From Streptococcus sanguinis (lineage in GTDB: Bacteria > Bacillota > Bacilli > Lactobacillales > Streptococcaceae), in the NCBI RefSeq assembly GCF_900635155.1, contig NZ_LR134002.1, forward strand, positions 992,001 through 1,056,000: a stretch of DNA of 64,000 nucleotides. The letters run 5' to 3'. Of this stretch, positions 43,230-51,878 are shown piece after piece (positions within the stretch are counted from its first letter, which is position 1; every line of letters begins with the position of its first letter). Both the position numbers and the translations under genes were made by a program. The notes beneath the pieces are model-generated. The model made no database searches. It saw only the letters and a program-made list of their open reading frames with translations, and was not told where the DNA came from.

Positions 43230-43673
43230 ATGGATGGAAAAGTTCCTAAACCTAATGTGGTATATGAGGCTGGAGAACATCGCTATCTTTATCGTACTGA
43301 TGAGGTGGGTCGTATCGATCGGGCTTATGCCGAAGATTTACAATTAAAACTCCATGAAGATAGATTACGCCATAACTTCAATACTCTAGATAAAGAAATC
43401 GGGGATCATGCAGAGCATATCTTCGGAGATTTGTTTGGTGGATCACCCGAGTTGGATAACCTTGTTTCACAAGCTAAAGATGTCAATCTAAAAGAATATT
43501 GTCGTATTGAACGTGATTGGGCAGATGCTTTAAAATCAAATCCACCAAAGAAAGTTGAAGTAGATATTAAGATTAACTACGAGGGATCTTCAATGAGGCC
43601 AACTAGCTTTGAAGTTAATTATAAGATTGATGGTATAGAGTATTTTGAAGAAATTCCTAATATAAACAGATAA
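43230..43673 (+). CDS. Orphan NucA-like DNA/RNA non-specific endonuclease tip
   Basis: 147 aa from ATG 43230, a methionine inside an already open frame (DEASEILTDGSHM). The toxin signature is GEHRYLYRTDEVGRIDRAYA followed by IGDHAEHIFGDLFGGSPELD and NLVSQAKDVNLKEY. This is the pattern of NucA-type polymorphic-toxin nucleases (D-H-x-x-H and the Asn/Leu metal loop). No LXG or signal sequence is attached, so it is a displaced tip. The immunity gene follows after 12 bp with AAAGGGAGG. Confidence 0.72.
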   Translation: MDGKVPKPNVVYEAGEHRYLYRTDEVGRIDRAYAEDLQLKLHEDRLRHNFNTLDKEIGDHAEHIFGDLFGGSPELDNLVSQAKDVNLKEYCRIERDWADALKSNPPKKVEVDIKINYEGSSMRPTSFEVNYKIDGIEYFEEIPNINR

Positions 43674-43685
43674 AGGGAGGATAAT

Positions 43686-44129
43686 ATGACACAATTTGAA
43701 GATAGATTTATGGAAGTTCAGGCTAGCATGATTTCATTAGCAATGGAATATGTCCAAAATCAAGCAGATAAAATTTTTATTTATTGTGTTGCTGATGGTT
43801 TTTATAGATTTGATGTATTTTTTAAAACTAATAATCATTACCTGGATAGAGATGAGATTGCGGGTTACCTTCATAATGAAATAGATAGTTCAGATGAAAT
43901 TCAGTTTAGTCTATTAAGAATTGGGGCACAAGATATAGAAAGAATGGTTAAGCTGTGCCAAGAATATAACCGCGAACACCCAACTGAAATGTGGTTGATT
44001 TATGATGCTCAGAAAAATAGTCTTGATAGTCGCTATAGCTATGAAGGGCGTTATGACAAGGATGAAGAATTGCTTCCACGACTAGAGTTTGAAAAATGGT
44101 TTGAGGAAGTTAAGGAAAAGAAGATATAA
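43686..44129 (+). CDS. DUF600/YezG-like immunity protein
   Basis: 147 aa. FMEVQASMISLAMEYVQNQA followed by DKIFIYCVADG is the DUF600 (YezG) start; the C-terminal PTEMWLIYDAQKNSLDSRYS also fits. YezG protects Bacillus against the YeeF LXG nuclease, so pairing with the upstream NucA-like tip is consistent. Good ribosome binding site GGGAGG. Confidence 0.82.
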   Translation: MTQFEDRFMEVQASMISLAMEYVQNQADKIFIYCVADGFYRFDVFFKTNNHYLDRDEIAGYLHNEIDSSDEIQFSLLRIGAQDIERMVKLCQEYNREHPTEMWLIYDAQKNSLDSRYSYEGRYDKDEELLPRLEFEKWFEEVKEKKI

Positions 44130-44181
44130 AGTAAGAGAAAGTAATTTTCACAGCACCAATCTTGTTTTTGTTCTAAGTTAA

Positions 44182-44217
44182 AAAACTGAGTTGAATCAAT
44201 TTTTCAATTCAGTTTTT
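44182..44217 (+). terminator. Rho-independent terminator
   Basis: AAAACTGAGTTGAA (44182-44195) / TTCAATTCAGTTTT (44203-44216) with a G.T pair, then T. Confidence 0.88.
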
Positions 44218-44299
44218 TGCAAGCTCCCTATCTGCAGAAATTGGTAGCAAGTTAAACTTCATAATAAAAAATGGACAAATTTTATAATAAGGAGATAAG

Positions 44300-44773
44300 A
44301 TGATTGATACTTATTTTATGCTAATTTATTCAGAGGCTATTCTTAGTCAGATGAAAACGCAATACAAGCCTCAAATTCGAGCCGTCTTGGATGATTGCTG
44401 GAGTTTTTTGGAAAACAAAGATAAAACAGGAAAAGAACTCTATACTTTATTGGATGATGGGACAGATTTTAATGGACTTTTTATCTATATGCAATTAGAT
44501 GAGGATGAAACTAACGTTCCATCATGGGATAATATTAGCTATGCAGTTGGCTCGACGGCTAAAGAAGCTTACTTGTTTGATAATCAGAAGCAACTGCCTC
44601 CCCCTTTGGAAAATATTGATTCAAATTTAATAGAACTATTTATTGAAAACTTAAAAGAAATTAATATAGATTTTTATAATCATGTTGAGGAAGTGAAAAA
44701 TTTTGTGCAAAGTGACTCATCGCCTTCAAAAGTTGATGCTTTGAAAGAACTAGGAAAATTAGAACTGGTATAA
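44300..44773 (+). CDS. Orphan immunity protein, Imm6-like
   Basis: 157 aa starting MIDTYFMLIYSEAILSQMKT, with AAGGAG before the ATG. The central block LYTLLDDGTDFNGLFIYMQL and DEDETNVPSWDNISYAVGST resembles Imm6. No intact cognate toxin precedes it, so it may protect against toxins of other strains. The family call is by recalled pattern only. Confidence 0.55.
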   Translation: MIDTYFMLIYSEAILSQMKTQYKPQIRAVLDDCWSFLENKDKTGKELYTLLDDGTDFNGLFIYMQLDEDETNVPSWDNISYAVGSTAKEAYLFDNQKQLPPPLENIDSNLIELFIENLKEINIDFYNHVEEVKNFVQSDSSPSKVDALKELGKLELV

Positions 44774-44995
44774 TACAACAAAGTCTTAACTTTCGGTTTT
44801 GTTACTTTACTAGCCTTGGGTGGCGTAAAAGATGTGGAACATATGGATAAGGTAAAAACCTTGGAGCACATTTACCTCATGTACCAGCTTACAGGCGGAG
44901 TAATGGACGATTGATAGAAAAAACCACCCTCGAGGTGGTTTTCTTGTAGTTTGATAAAAGCTTGTACATATGATTTATGGTATACTGGGATTGTA
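44774..44995 (+). other. Degenerate toxin-cassette debris with a terminator
   Basis: No intact gene. One frame around 44855-44925 reads LGAHLPHVPAYRRSNGRLIE, similar to the HVPAYTRSNGT stretch of polymorphic-toxin tails. It is followed by the hairpin AAAACCACC/GGTGGTTTT at 44919-44943. Confidence 0.5.
44919..44943 (+). terminator. Rho-independent terminator
   Basis: AAAACCACC / GGTGGTTTT around CTCGA. Same core as the hairpins at 41659 and 43050. Confidence 0.85.
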
Positions 44996-45630
44996 GAGCC
45001 AGCAAACTTTAGTGACAACTTTACAAAAAGTGGTGCCCGTGTCTACAATGCATCTGATGATGTCGCTCGAGGCCTGAAGGAAACGGCAGAACAAGTTGGC
45101 AAGAAAGCCCGTCAAGAGTTCAGCGAATGAGCAAGCGAGGCAGCTGAGCATGGAGATGATGTAGCTAAAGCTCTGGAAGAGCCAATAGTAATTGATGACC
45201 TATCTCCTAAGGATATTCCAACTGTTAAATCTGGTAATTTTGAAGAATTTTTCAACAGATTAACACCTGAACAATTAGAGCAAATTTGGGATAATAAGCA
45301 TTTAAGACGCAAAATTGAAAGACAGTTAAGAGCGCCTGGCGGAATGCATGAATGGCATCTTGTTTCTCGTGCACCTCAATTTAAGAGATGGGGATTCATG
45401 CTGAACAGATACGTGATCTTAGAACGGCAATATCAGATGTAAAATTTGTGAATCCGACCGGAGTTCATGGTGGTCTAGGTTCAACGCTTGCTCATAATGA
45501 GTTGCTGGGGATAATTGATAGTTCTTTGGATTATGAAACTTTTGTCAGAAGGTTAAATAATTGGGCAAATTATGGACTAGATGGTGGAATAGCCTCATTG
45601 CCAGAGGGACTACGGTTTCTTGGAAAATAG
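44996..45630 (+). pseudogene. Broken toxin-tip cassette with two tandem LXG linkers
   Basis: One frame reads NASDDVARGLKETAEQVGKK (first linker), then a TGA stop at 45128-45130. It continues ASEAAEHGDDVAKALEEP (second linker, nearly identical in DNA to 40141-40190) and on to GGMHEWHLVSRAPQFKRWG. At about 45389-45393 the frame shifts in a G run (TGGGGATT); the rest, IHAEQIRDLRTAISDVKF and HGGLGSTLAHNELLGIID, is in another frame to 45630. Joined, this is a recognisable but unnamed polymorphic-toxin domain paired with Imm22. Two lesions make it inactive as it stands. Confidence 0.75.
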
Positions 45631-45641
45631 AAAGGATAATC

Positions 45642-46022
45642 ATGGAAACAGAAAATACAGTGTCAATTTGGATTGGCAACTTTGATACTAAGTTAGAATT
45701 AGATGAGTTTATAACTTTGAAATATGATGATGAAGGAGAGGTGATTCCTTCAATGTTTTACAATCAATATAACATTGATATTGATGATATTGATGATTAT
45801 CTAATTGAAAAAGAAGTTTTTGAAACCAGCTTTACAAATTTGTTTGATATGCTAAAGGGCGCATCCTATGACAACATTATTGTAAAAAAATTAAAGCAAA
45901 AAGGCATAAAGGCCAATATTGCACCCAATAATACGTTGATTTTGATATATAATTATCAGTTTGACAGCAATGTTTCACGAACAATTAACACAGAATTTGT
46001 AACGACTGTACGGTACAAATAA
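45642..46022 (+). CDS. Imm22-family immunity protein
   Basis: 126 aa from ATG 45642, preceded by AAAGGA. METENTVSIWIGNFDTKLEL is the characteristic Imm22 opening (VSIWIGNF), and the acidic middle (YNIDIDDIDDYLIEKEVFE) also fits. It follows the broken toxin-tip cassette within 12 bp, its likely cognate partner. Confidence 0.8.
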   Translation: METENTVSIWIGNFDTKLELDEFITLKYDDEGEVIPSMFYNQYNIDIDDIDDYLIEKEVFETSFTNLFDMLKGASYDNIIVKKLKQKGIKANIAPNNTLILIYNYQFDSNVSRTINTEFVTTVRYK

Positions 46023-46035
46023 TTAGAAGATTGAA

Positions 46036-46320
46036 ATGAATCGAGCTACAATTTTACAGAGTAATTTGAAATCTCATGGGCTTAGTGAAACGGATATTCA
46101 GAAGTTGAAAGATGGATTTGTGCCGAAAGGTTATCAAGTGCACCATGAATTGCCACTCGATGATAGTGGAACCAACGACTTTAGCAATTTGGTCTTGATA
46201 AAGAATGACCCTTACCATAAAGTTATTACCAATTATCAAAACAGTATTGTTAGAACAATGAAAATCGGGGAAAGTAAGGAAGTTTTGTGGCCAATCATTG
46301 GAAAAAACATATATAATTAG
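46036..46320 (+). CDS. Orphan HNH/GHH nuclease tip
   Basis: 94 aa. GYQVHHELPLDDSGTNDFSN followed by LVLIKNDPYHKVITNYQ is a compact HNH-type nuclease with two catalytic His and a metal-binding Asn/His. It resembles the C-terminal end of LXG or Rhs toxins; no export domain is attached. A weak ribosome binding site (AGAAGATTG) precedes the ATG. The next gene encodes a SUKH immunity protein, the usual partner of HNH toxins. Confidence 0.78.
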   Translation: MNRATILQSNLKSHGLSETDIQKLKDGFVPKGYQVHHELPLDDSGTNDFSNLVLIKNDPYHKVITNYQNSIVRTMKIGESKEVLWPIIGKNIYN

Positions 46321-46332
46321 TGAGGTAAATAA

Positions 46333-46776
46333 ATGTGGCTTGAACTTTTAGAAAAAATAGAAAGAATTGAATCTGGTTATGGGGAAAAGTTAAATTCTCC
46401 AATTGATTTAGATAAAATTAAATCTCTTAGCAAAAATGAAATAAACGAAGTTAAAATATTTATGGAACAAGAATATTCACGATTTTTAACAAAAGTAAAT
46501 GGTCTTGATTTTAATGGGAGTGTACTTTATGGTTTAAAAACAGATGATAGTTGTTCTGCTGAGGTTTATGATTTCTTTGAGTATAATAAAATTTGGCATG
46601 AAGTTGAAGAAAATAAACGGTTTGTTTTTATCGGAGAGAACAATATTAGTTGGTTTGTATATAATCCTAGTAACTATGAATATTTAGAATTAGATATGCC
46701 ATCTGCGGAGGTAGTAGAGAAATTTAATTCTTTGGATGATTTACTTGAAAGTTTTCTTTCAGATGCTATGGAATAG
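46333..46776 (+). CDS. SMI1/KNR4 (SUKH) family immunity protein
   Basis: 147 aa. IMEQEYSRFLTKVNGLDFNG with SVLYGL is the SUKH core, and ENKRFVFIGENNISWFVYNP matches the usual I.FG.N..G strand pair. TGAGGT lies before the ATG. Partner of the HNH tip just upstream; last gene of the island. Confidence 0.85.
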   Translation: MWLELLEKIERIESGYGEKLNSPIDLDKIKSLSKNEINEVKIFMEQEYSRFLTKVNGLDFNGSVLYGLKTDDSCSAEVYDFFEYNKIWHEVEENKRFVFIGENNISWFVYNPSNYEYLELDMPSAEVVEKFNSLDDLLESFLSDAME

Positions 46777-47111
46777 TTTAGCAATATTTATTTTATTTCA
46801 GACAATTTCACGGACTTTTTAGCAATACTTCATCAATAATATTATAAAGTAATTAAAAAGGTCAATTTTGCTGATCTTTTTACATAGTGAGTTATTATAA
46901 TCTTTAGCTGCTGTGATGAAAATTCAAATAACTTATTCTTTCAGTTAGAGTAGGGGGGCGATTGAGAAATGCTCAATTAATTCGTAAATTATCAAATTCT
47001 CATAGTCATTAGGATGATAACATAAATAAATATGCTTTATAAATTTTGTACAAAAATTTATGCATTTTCATATGGATGATTCTAGTACTTTGTTGTTAAG
47101 TGTTCAAATAC
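46777..47111. other. Intergenic region at the island's right edge
   Basis: AT-rich without a gene. It holds a terminator-like hairpin AAAAAGGTCA/TGATCTTTTT at 46855-46881. No att-like repeat is evident. It borders the minus-strand rpmE2. Confidence 0.5.
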
Positions 47112-47133
47112 AAAAAAAGCACCGATTGGTGCT
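47112..47133 (-). terminator. rpmE2 terminator
   Basis: Minus strand AGCACCAATCGGTGCT (47118-47133) followed by T7. Confidence 0.85.
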
Positions 47134-47138
47134 TATGA

Positions 47139-47381
47139 TTATTTGAGACCGTATTTTTTGTTGAAACGATCCACACGTCCATCTGCTTGAGTGAACTTTT
47201 GGCGTCCAGTGTAGAATGGGTGTGAGTCTGATGAAATTTCTACACGGATCAATGGGTAAGTTTCCCCTTCGAATTCAACTGTTTCGTTTGAACGCTTAGT
47301 TGAACCACTAAGGAACTGGTAGCCGGTAGAAGTGTCCATGAAGACAACTGGGCGGTATTCTGGATGAATATCTTTTCTCAT
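47139..47381 (-). CDS. rpmE2: 50S ribosomal protein L31 type B
   Basis: 80 aa, [20 protein letters not shown]. The type B form lacks the zinc cysteines (no CxxC), and the C-terminus reads [12 protein letters not shown]. It binds the 50S central protuberance and bridges subunits. GAAAGGAAA precedes the ATG on the minus strand. Confidence 0.97.
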   Translation of the reverse strand: MRKDIHPEYRPVVFMDTSTGYQFLSGSTKRSNETVEFEGETYPLIRVEISSDSHPFYTGRQKFTQADGRVDRFNKKYGLK

Positions 47382-47488
47382 TTTACAAAAATTTCCTTTC
47401 TGCCATGGTCTCTTTGCGAGCCATAGATTAGTTACTTTGATAGTTTATCAAATTCTGATTGATTTGACAAGACTTTTAGACTAATTTC

Positions 47489-48424
47489 TTACTTTTTTGC
47501 CAATTCTTTCATCTCGGTGTAGATTTGCTCTATTTCTTCTTTAGAAAATGCATTGGCTCCGCTGGCTAAGGGGTGTCCACCGCCGTGATGATTTTTGGCA
47601 ATACCGTTGATAGGAATAACCTTGCTGCGCATGCGGACACGGTAGTGACCTTCAGGCTGCTCAACAAAGATAGCCCACAGACCGACTCCTTCGATACGGC
47701 CAGGCGCCCCGACGATGGCTGCTGTGTCAGCATCGGTCAGATGATAGGCTTGTAAAACTTCCTGAGGCAGAATGACCCGCGCAGTACCATTTTCATCTAT
47801 TACCAACTGCTCGTAGACATAGCCCTGCAGTTTAGCTACTTGGCGGCTGATAGAGTCCATTTTGCGAGACAAGGTTGATAAGTCGAAATCGTACTTGCGT
47901 AATTTGGCAGCTACTTCGAATGTGCGAGCGCTAGTAGAAGGATAAAGGAAGCGGCCGGTGTCACCGATGATACCAGCATAGAGGAGTTCTGCAACTTCTT
48001 TGCTCAAAACTAAGTTATTTTCAAAGGCAAAGAGAGAAATCATCTCACTGGCACTGCTGGAACTTGTATCAACTAGAGAAATATCTCCGTAAACCTCATC
48101 ATCAGGATGATGATCGATTTTGATGAGGAAATCACCTGTCGTGTAGCGTTGGTCGTCAATGCGGGCTGTATTAGCAGTGTCACAGACGATAACTAAGGAC
48201 TCTTGGTATTCTTCGTCTGTAACTTGGTCCATTTGCGCCAACCACATGAGATTGGGCTCATCGTAGCCTGTCGCTTTGATTGTTTTTTCTGGGAAATGGT
48301 ATTGAAGTAGCTTTTGCAGTCCGACCTGACTGCCAAGAGCATCAGGATCTGGCCGCATATGGCGATGGATAATAATAGTATCGTATTCTTTGATCTTACT
48401 TAAAATATCATGATAAAGAGTCAT
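47489..48424 (-). CDS. DHH-DHHA1 phosphoesterase (NrnA/Pde2-like)
   Basis: 311 aa from ATG 48424 with a GAGG site upstream. DHH motifs: HRHMRPDPDALGS, a CDTANTARID segment, IKIDHHPDDEVYGD with the DHH itself, and DTGRFLYPST. The C-terminal DHHA1 domain has NHHGGGHPLASGANAF, which binds the nucleotide. In streptococci this family (Pde2) degrades pApA from c-di-AMP; nanoRNase activity is also possible. Confidence 0.9.
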   Translation of the reverse strand: MTLYHDILSKIKEYDTIIIHRHMRPDPDALGSQVGLQKLLQYHFPEKTIKATGYDEPNLMWLAQMDQVTDEEYQESLVIVCDTANTARIDDQRYTTGDFLIKIDHHPDDEVYGDISLVDTSSSSASEMISLFAFENNLVLSKEVAELLYAGIIGDTGRFLYPSTSARTFEVAAKLRKYDFDLSTLSRKMDSISRQVAKLQGYVYEQLVIDENGTARVILPQEVLQAYHLTDADTAAIVGAPGRIEGVGLWAIFVEQPEGHYRVRMRSKVIPINGIAKNHHGGGHPLASGANAFSKEEIEQIYTEMKELAKK

Positions 48425-48529
48425 AAATAACCTCGTCAACTTTCTTTACCCATTGTAGCATAAGAGTTTTTATTTTTAAAATAAAAAAGATATGATATAA
48501 TGAGAGCAGATTAGAATTTGGAGGAAACT

Positions 48530-48970
48530 ATGACCTTAGCGAAAATTGTATTTGCCAGCATGACTGGAAACACCGAGGAAATTGCTGATATTGTGGCGGA
48601 TAAGCTAAGAGACCTGGATGTAGAAGTTGAAGTGGACGAGTGCACCACTGTCGATGCAGAAGATTTCTTGGAAGCAGATATTGCGATTGTAGCGACCTAT
48701 ACCTATGGTGATGGTGAGCTGCCTGATGAGATGATGGACTTCTACGAAGACTTGTCTGGTTTGGATTTGTCTGGCAAGGTCTACGGAGTGGTCGGTTCGG
48801 GCGATACTTTCTATGATGAATTCTGCAAGGCTGTTGATGACTTTGATGCTGCCTTTGCTGCTACAGGAGCGGTGAAGGGGGCAGAAAGCGTTAAAGTAGA
48901 CCTATCTGCAGAAGATGATGATATTGCGCGCTTGGAAGCTTTTGCAGAAGGCTTGGTTAATAAAGTTTAA
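48530..48970 (+). CDS. Flavodoxin
   Basis: 146 aa from ATG 48530 after TTGGAGGAAA. The phosphate-binding loop for FMN is ASMTGNTEEIA, and the flavin ring loops are TYTYGDGELPD and GSGDTFYDEFC. A small acidic electron carrier, here alone; redox partners are not adjacent. A -10 box TATAAT sits at about 48495. Confidence 0.95.
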   Translation: MTLAKIVFASMTGNTEEIADIVADKLRDLDVEVEVDECTTVDAEDFLEADIAIVATYTYGDGELPDEMMDFYEDLSGLDLSGKVYGVVGSGDTFYDEFCKAVDDFDAAFAATGAVKGAESVKVDLSAEDDDIARLEAFAEGLVNKV

Positions 48971-49094
48971 AGTGATAAATAGAGGAGACGGCTGCGGCCG
49001 TTTTTATTTTGCGAAAGTGTTATTTTCTGACAATTCTCATGATTAGGAGTATAATGTAAGTAAGCGCTATCCATCAGATAAAGGAGGAGTCCCT

Positions 49095-50477
49095 ATGAAA
49101 GAACGCGACTATGCCTTTGGCTTTCATGATGATGTCAAGCCGCTCTTTTCGACTGGTAAAGGCCTGACAGAAGAAGTCGTTCGAGAAATCTCAGAAATCA
49201 AGAATGAGCCCCAGTGGATGCTGGACTATCGTCTGCGCTCCTTGGAACTCTTTCATAAGTTACCCATGCCCGACTTTGGCCCTGATTTGACAGGGATTCG
49301 CTTTGATGATGTTATCTATTATCAAAAGCTAAGCGGTGATCGGGCTCGCAGTTGGGACGAAGTTCCAGAAGAGATTAAGAAAACCTTTGACCGCTTGGGA
49401 ATTCCAGAAGCCGAGAAGCGCTTTCTATCTGGAGCGGTGGCCCAGTATGAATCTGAAGTGGTTTACCACAATATGAAGGAAGAGTTTGCCAAGCTGGGGA
49501 TTATCTTCACTGACACGGATACGGCTGTTCAGGAATATCCGGACTTGGTCAAGCAGTATTTTGGTACTGTGATTTCAAATGCTGAGCATAAATTCTCTGC
49601 TCTTAATAGTGCAGTTTGGTCCGGCGGAACCTTTATCTATGTGCCTAAGAACGTCCAGTGCCAAGTTCCTGTTCAGACCTATTTTCGTATTAATGGGGAG
49701 AATGCCGGCCAGTTTGAGCGCTCCTTGATGATTATTGAGGAGGGCGGCTCCATCCAGTATATCGAGGGTTGTACAGCACCAACTTACACAAGCAATAGTC
49801 TTCATGCTGCAAATGTCGAAATCATTGTCAAAAAGGATGCCTTTTTCCGCTATACGACCATTCAAAACTGGTCGGACAATGTCTATAACCTCGTAACGGA
49901 GCGGGGGATTGTTGAAGAAGGCGGAACCTTGGAGTGGATTGATGGTAACTTAGGCAGCAAGGTCAATATGAAATATCCCTGTAGCATTCTTAATGGCCGA
50001 AATGCACGGACTTCTGTCCTCTCTATGTCCTTTGCCAACTATGGTCAGCACTTAGATGCGGGCTGCAAGGTTTTTCATAATGCGCCCAAGACTTCCAGTA
50101 CCTTAATTTCTAAATCAGTGGCCAAGGATGGTGGCAAGACAGACTATCGTGGTCAGGTTCGCTTTGGCAAGAATAGCGCTGGCTCCAAATCTCATATCGA
50201 GTGCGATACCATTCTGATGGATGGTGAGTCCAGTTCCGACACCATTCCTTTTAATGAAATCCATAATTCAAATGTCGCGCTAGAGCATGAAGCCAAGGTT
50301 TCAAAAGTGTCTGAGGATCAGCTCTACTACCTAATGAGCCGAGGAATAAGCGAAGAAGAAGCCACAGCTATGATTATCAACGGATTTATGGAACCCATTA
50401 CTAAGGAACTTCCAATGGAATACGCCGTCGAACTCAACAAACTCATCAACATGAGTATGGAAGGCTCAGTTGGTTAA
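49095..50477 (+). CDS. sufB: SufB-like Fe-S cluster scaffold protein
   Basis: 460 aa. Typical SufB blocks: [78 protein letters not shown], and the C-terminal [20 protein letters not shown] with [20 protein letters not shown]. It would build clusters on a SufBC2D complex. No sufC, sufD, sufS or sufU is adjacent, unlike the usual streptococcal sufCDSUB operon. It may be a second, diverged SufB; whether a full operon exists elsewhere cannot be seen. AAAGGAGGAG precedes the ATG. Confidence 0.92.
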   Translation: MKERDYAFGFHDDVKPLFSTGKGLTEEVVREISEIKNEPQWMLDYRLRSLELFHKLPMPDFGPDLTGIRFDDVIYYQKLSGDRARSWDEVPEEIKKTFDRLGIPEAEKRFLSGAVAQYESEVVYHNMKEEFAKLGIIFTDTDTAVQEYPDLVKQYFGTVISNAEHKFSALNSAVWSGGTFIYVPKNVQCQVPVQTYFRINGENAGQFERSLMIIEEGGSIQYIEGCTAPTYTSNSLHAANVEIIVKKDAFFRYTTIQNWSDNVYNLVTERGIVEEGGTLEWIDGNLGSKVNMKYPCSILNGRNARTSVLSMSFANYGQHLDAGCKVFHNAPKTSSTLISKSVAKDGGKTDYRGQVRFGKNSAGSKSHIECDTILMDGESSSDTIPFNEIHNSNVALEHEAKVSKVSEDQLYYLMSRGISEEEATAMIINGFMEPITKELPMEYAVELNKLINMSMEGSVG

Positions 50478-50815
50478 AAAAGGTCCAGTGGACCTTTTTA
50501 ATATGCGGATAAAAAACTCGCTTTTGCGAGTTCTCCTTAATCCAAGATCAGGAGGACTGTTTTAGGTTGCGGATAAGCACTCGGTTAAGCGAGTGCTCTT
50601 TAAAAAGGTTCGGGGATCCTTTTTAATCTGTAGATAGGGACTCGGCCCTGCGAGTTCCCTTTAATCTAAGGTCCGGGGGACTGTTTTAGGTTGCGGATAA
50701 GCACTCGGTTAAGCGAGTTCCCTTTAATAAGGTTCGGGGATCCTTTTTAATCTGTAGATAGGGGCTCGCCTTTGCAAGTCCCCCTTAATCTAAGGTCCTT
50801 GAGACCTTTTTATTT
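50474..50815 (+). repeat. Tandem array of five ~62-bp hairpin units
   Basis: Units start at 50505, 50569, 50630, 50693 and 50754 (periods 64, 61, 63, 61), after a terminator hairpin GGTCCAGTGGACC at 50482-50494. Each unit holds one ACTCG...CGAGT hairpin and one GGTCC/GGATCC-type hairpin flanked by A and T runs. Units 2 and 4 are nearly identical; units 1, 3 and 5 share TAATC.AAG and related sequence, giving a 124-bp superperiod. It lies between sufB and the chorismate mutase gene. Confidence 0.85.
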
Positions 50816-50878
50816 AGAATTGAACTAGAAAATTTTACTATTTTTTGTTATGATAGATAGAATACAAGGAGGAAGTAG

Positions 50879-51142
50879 ATGACGTTAGAAGAAATCAGAC
50901 AGGAAATTGATCAAGTTGATGATGCAATCGTTGCCCTGCTGGAGCAACGAATGAATCTGGTTGGCCAAGTCGTAGCTTTAAAAAAATTAACAGGCGCAGC
51001 TGTCTTGGATAGCAAGAGAGAAGATGTGATTTTTGCCAGAGTGGCGGATAAGGTTGAAAACAAAGACTATAAGGAAACTGTTGTCGCGACCTTTTCTGAC
51101 ATTTTAAAACGTTCGCGTGAATTTCAGAATAAAAATATCTAA
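50879..51142 (+). CDS. Chorismate mutase, AroQ type
   Basis: 87 aa, one AroQ helical domain: MTLEEIRQEIDQVDDAIVAL, LLEQRMNLVGQVVALKK with the conserved Arg/Lys, and the C-terminal SREFQNKN. It converts chorismate to prephenate for Phe and Tyr. AAGGAGGAAG precedes the ATG. The stop overlaps the first crcB start by 1 bp, so the three genes form an operon. Confidence 0.9.
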   Translation: MTLEEIRQEIDQVDDAIVALLEQRMNLVGQVVALKKLTGAAVLDSKREDVIFARVADKVENKDYKETVVATFSDILKRSREFQNKNI

Positions 51143-51516
51143 TGAAAGAAGTACAGAATTCGATAGCTGTGGCTTTATCTGCTATGGCAGGCGGTTGGCT
51201 ACGTTACCAAGTAGCGCTCATATCAGTTTTTGATGATTCATTTCCGCTAGGTACCTTACTGGTCAATTATTTGGGAACTTTTTTGCTGGTCTATATCATC
51301 AAGGGCTATCTTAGCAGTAAAGTTAAGTCCCAGCGTCTGCTTTTAGCGCTTTCGACTGGTTTTTGCGGAGGTTTGACGACTTTTTCTGGTCTTCTGCTAG
51401 ACAGTATCAAACTAACAGATTCAGGGAGCTATATGGAGCTTCTTATCTATCTAGTCTTAAGTGTAGGTGGTGGCCTTGCAATCGCCCTATGGGCTGGAAA
51501 GCAGGTGAAGTCATGA
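51142..51516 (+). CDS. crcB: Fluoride channel CrcB/Fluc subunit 1
   Basis: 124 aa, four membrane helices. The family signature STGFCGGLTTFSGLLLD and an N-terminal GGWLRYQVA are visible. In firmicutes two unlike Fluc subunits often pair as an antiparallel dimer to export fluoride. It overlaps the next crcB by 4 bp (ATGATG/TGA). Confidence 0.92.
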   Translation: MKEVQNSIAVALSAMAGGWLRYQVALISVFDDSFPLGTLLVNYLGTFLLVYIIKGYLSSKVKSQRLLLALSTGFCGGLTTFSGLLLDSIKLTDSGSYMELLIYLVLSVGGGLAIALWAGKQVKS

Positions 51517-51839
51517 TGTGGGCGGTTTTAATCTGCTGCGGCGCTGGTGCTCTCGTGCGTTATGTTTTCTCCAAGGTCAATAGTATATACTCTCTGCCAG
51601 TTGGGACTTTATTGGCAAACTTGCTAGGTGCTTTTCTAATCGGTTACTTTTATAATCATATAGAAGACAAGCAGCTTTATGTGATTTTGGCAACAGGCTT
51701 CTGTGGCGGTTTGACGACCTTTTCGACCTTGAATGCTGAGCTGGCAGAGCTCTTTTCGGAGCGAAAGAAATTCCTTCTCTATTTGGCTTTGACCTATATC
51801 CTCGGTTTTTTAGCGATTCTTTTGGGAATTTTCATTTAA
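51513..51839 (+). CDS. crcB: Fluoride channel CrcB/Fluc subunit 2
   Basis: 108 aa from ATG 51513. ICCGAGALVRYVFSKVNS and ATGFCGGLTTFSTLNAEL are the Fluc motifs, with the Asn of the LLANLLGAFLIG helix. Partner of the upstream subunit. No fluoride riboswitch was recognised ahead of the operon. Confidence 0.93.
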   Translation: MMWAVLICCGAGALVRYVFSKVNSIYSLPVGTLLANLLGAFLIGYFYNHIEDKQLYVILATGFCGGLTTFSTLNAELAELFSERKKFLLYLALTYILGFLAILLGIFI

Positions 51840-51844
51840 ACATC

Positions 51845-51872
51845 TTTACATTTTTAGAAATTTTGATATAAT
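51845..51872 (+). promoter_or_regulatory. rplS promoter
   Basis: TTTACA (51845-51850), 16-bp spacer, TATAAT (51867-51872). Confidence 0.75.
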
Positions 51873-51878
51873 ATAGTT

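Noticed and set aside
41684-46776. Island as an integrated prophage or conjugative element
   Set aside because: No integrase, relaxase, phage structural gene, insertion sequence or att repeats were found; toxin cassette turnover explains the content better.
50474-50815. CRISPR-like array after sufB
   Set aside because: There are no unique spacers; the whole 62-bp unit repeats and consists of hairpins.
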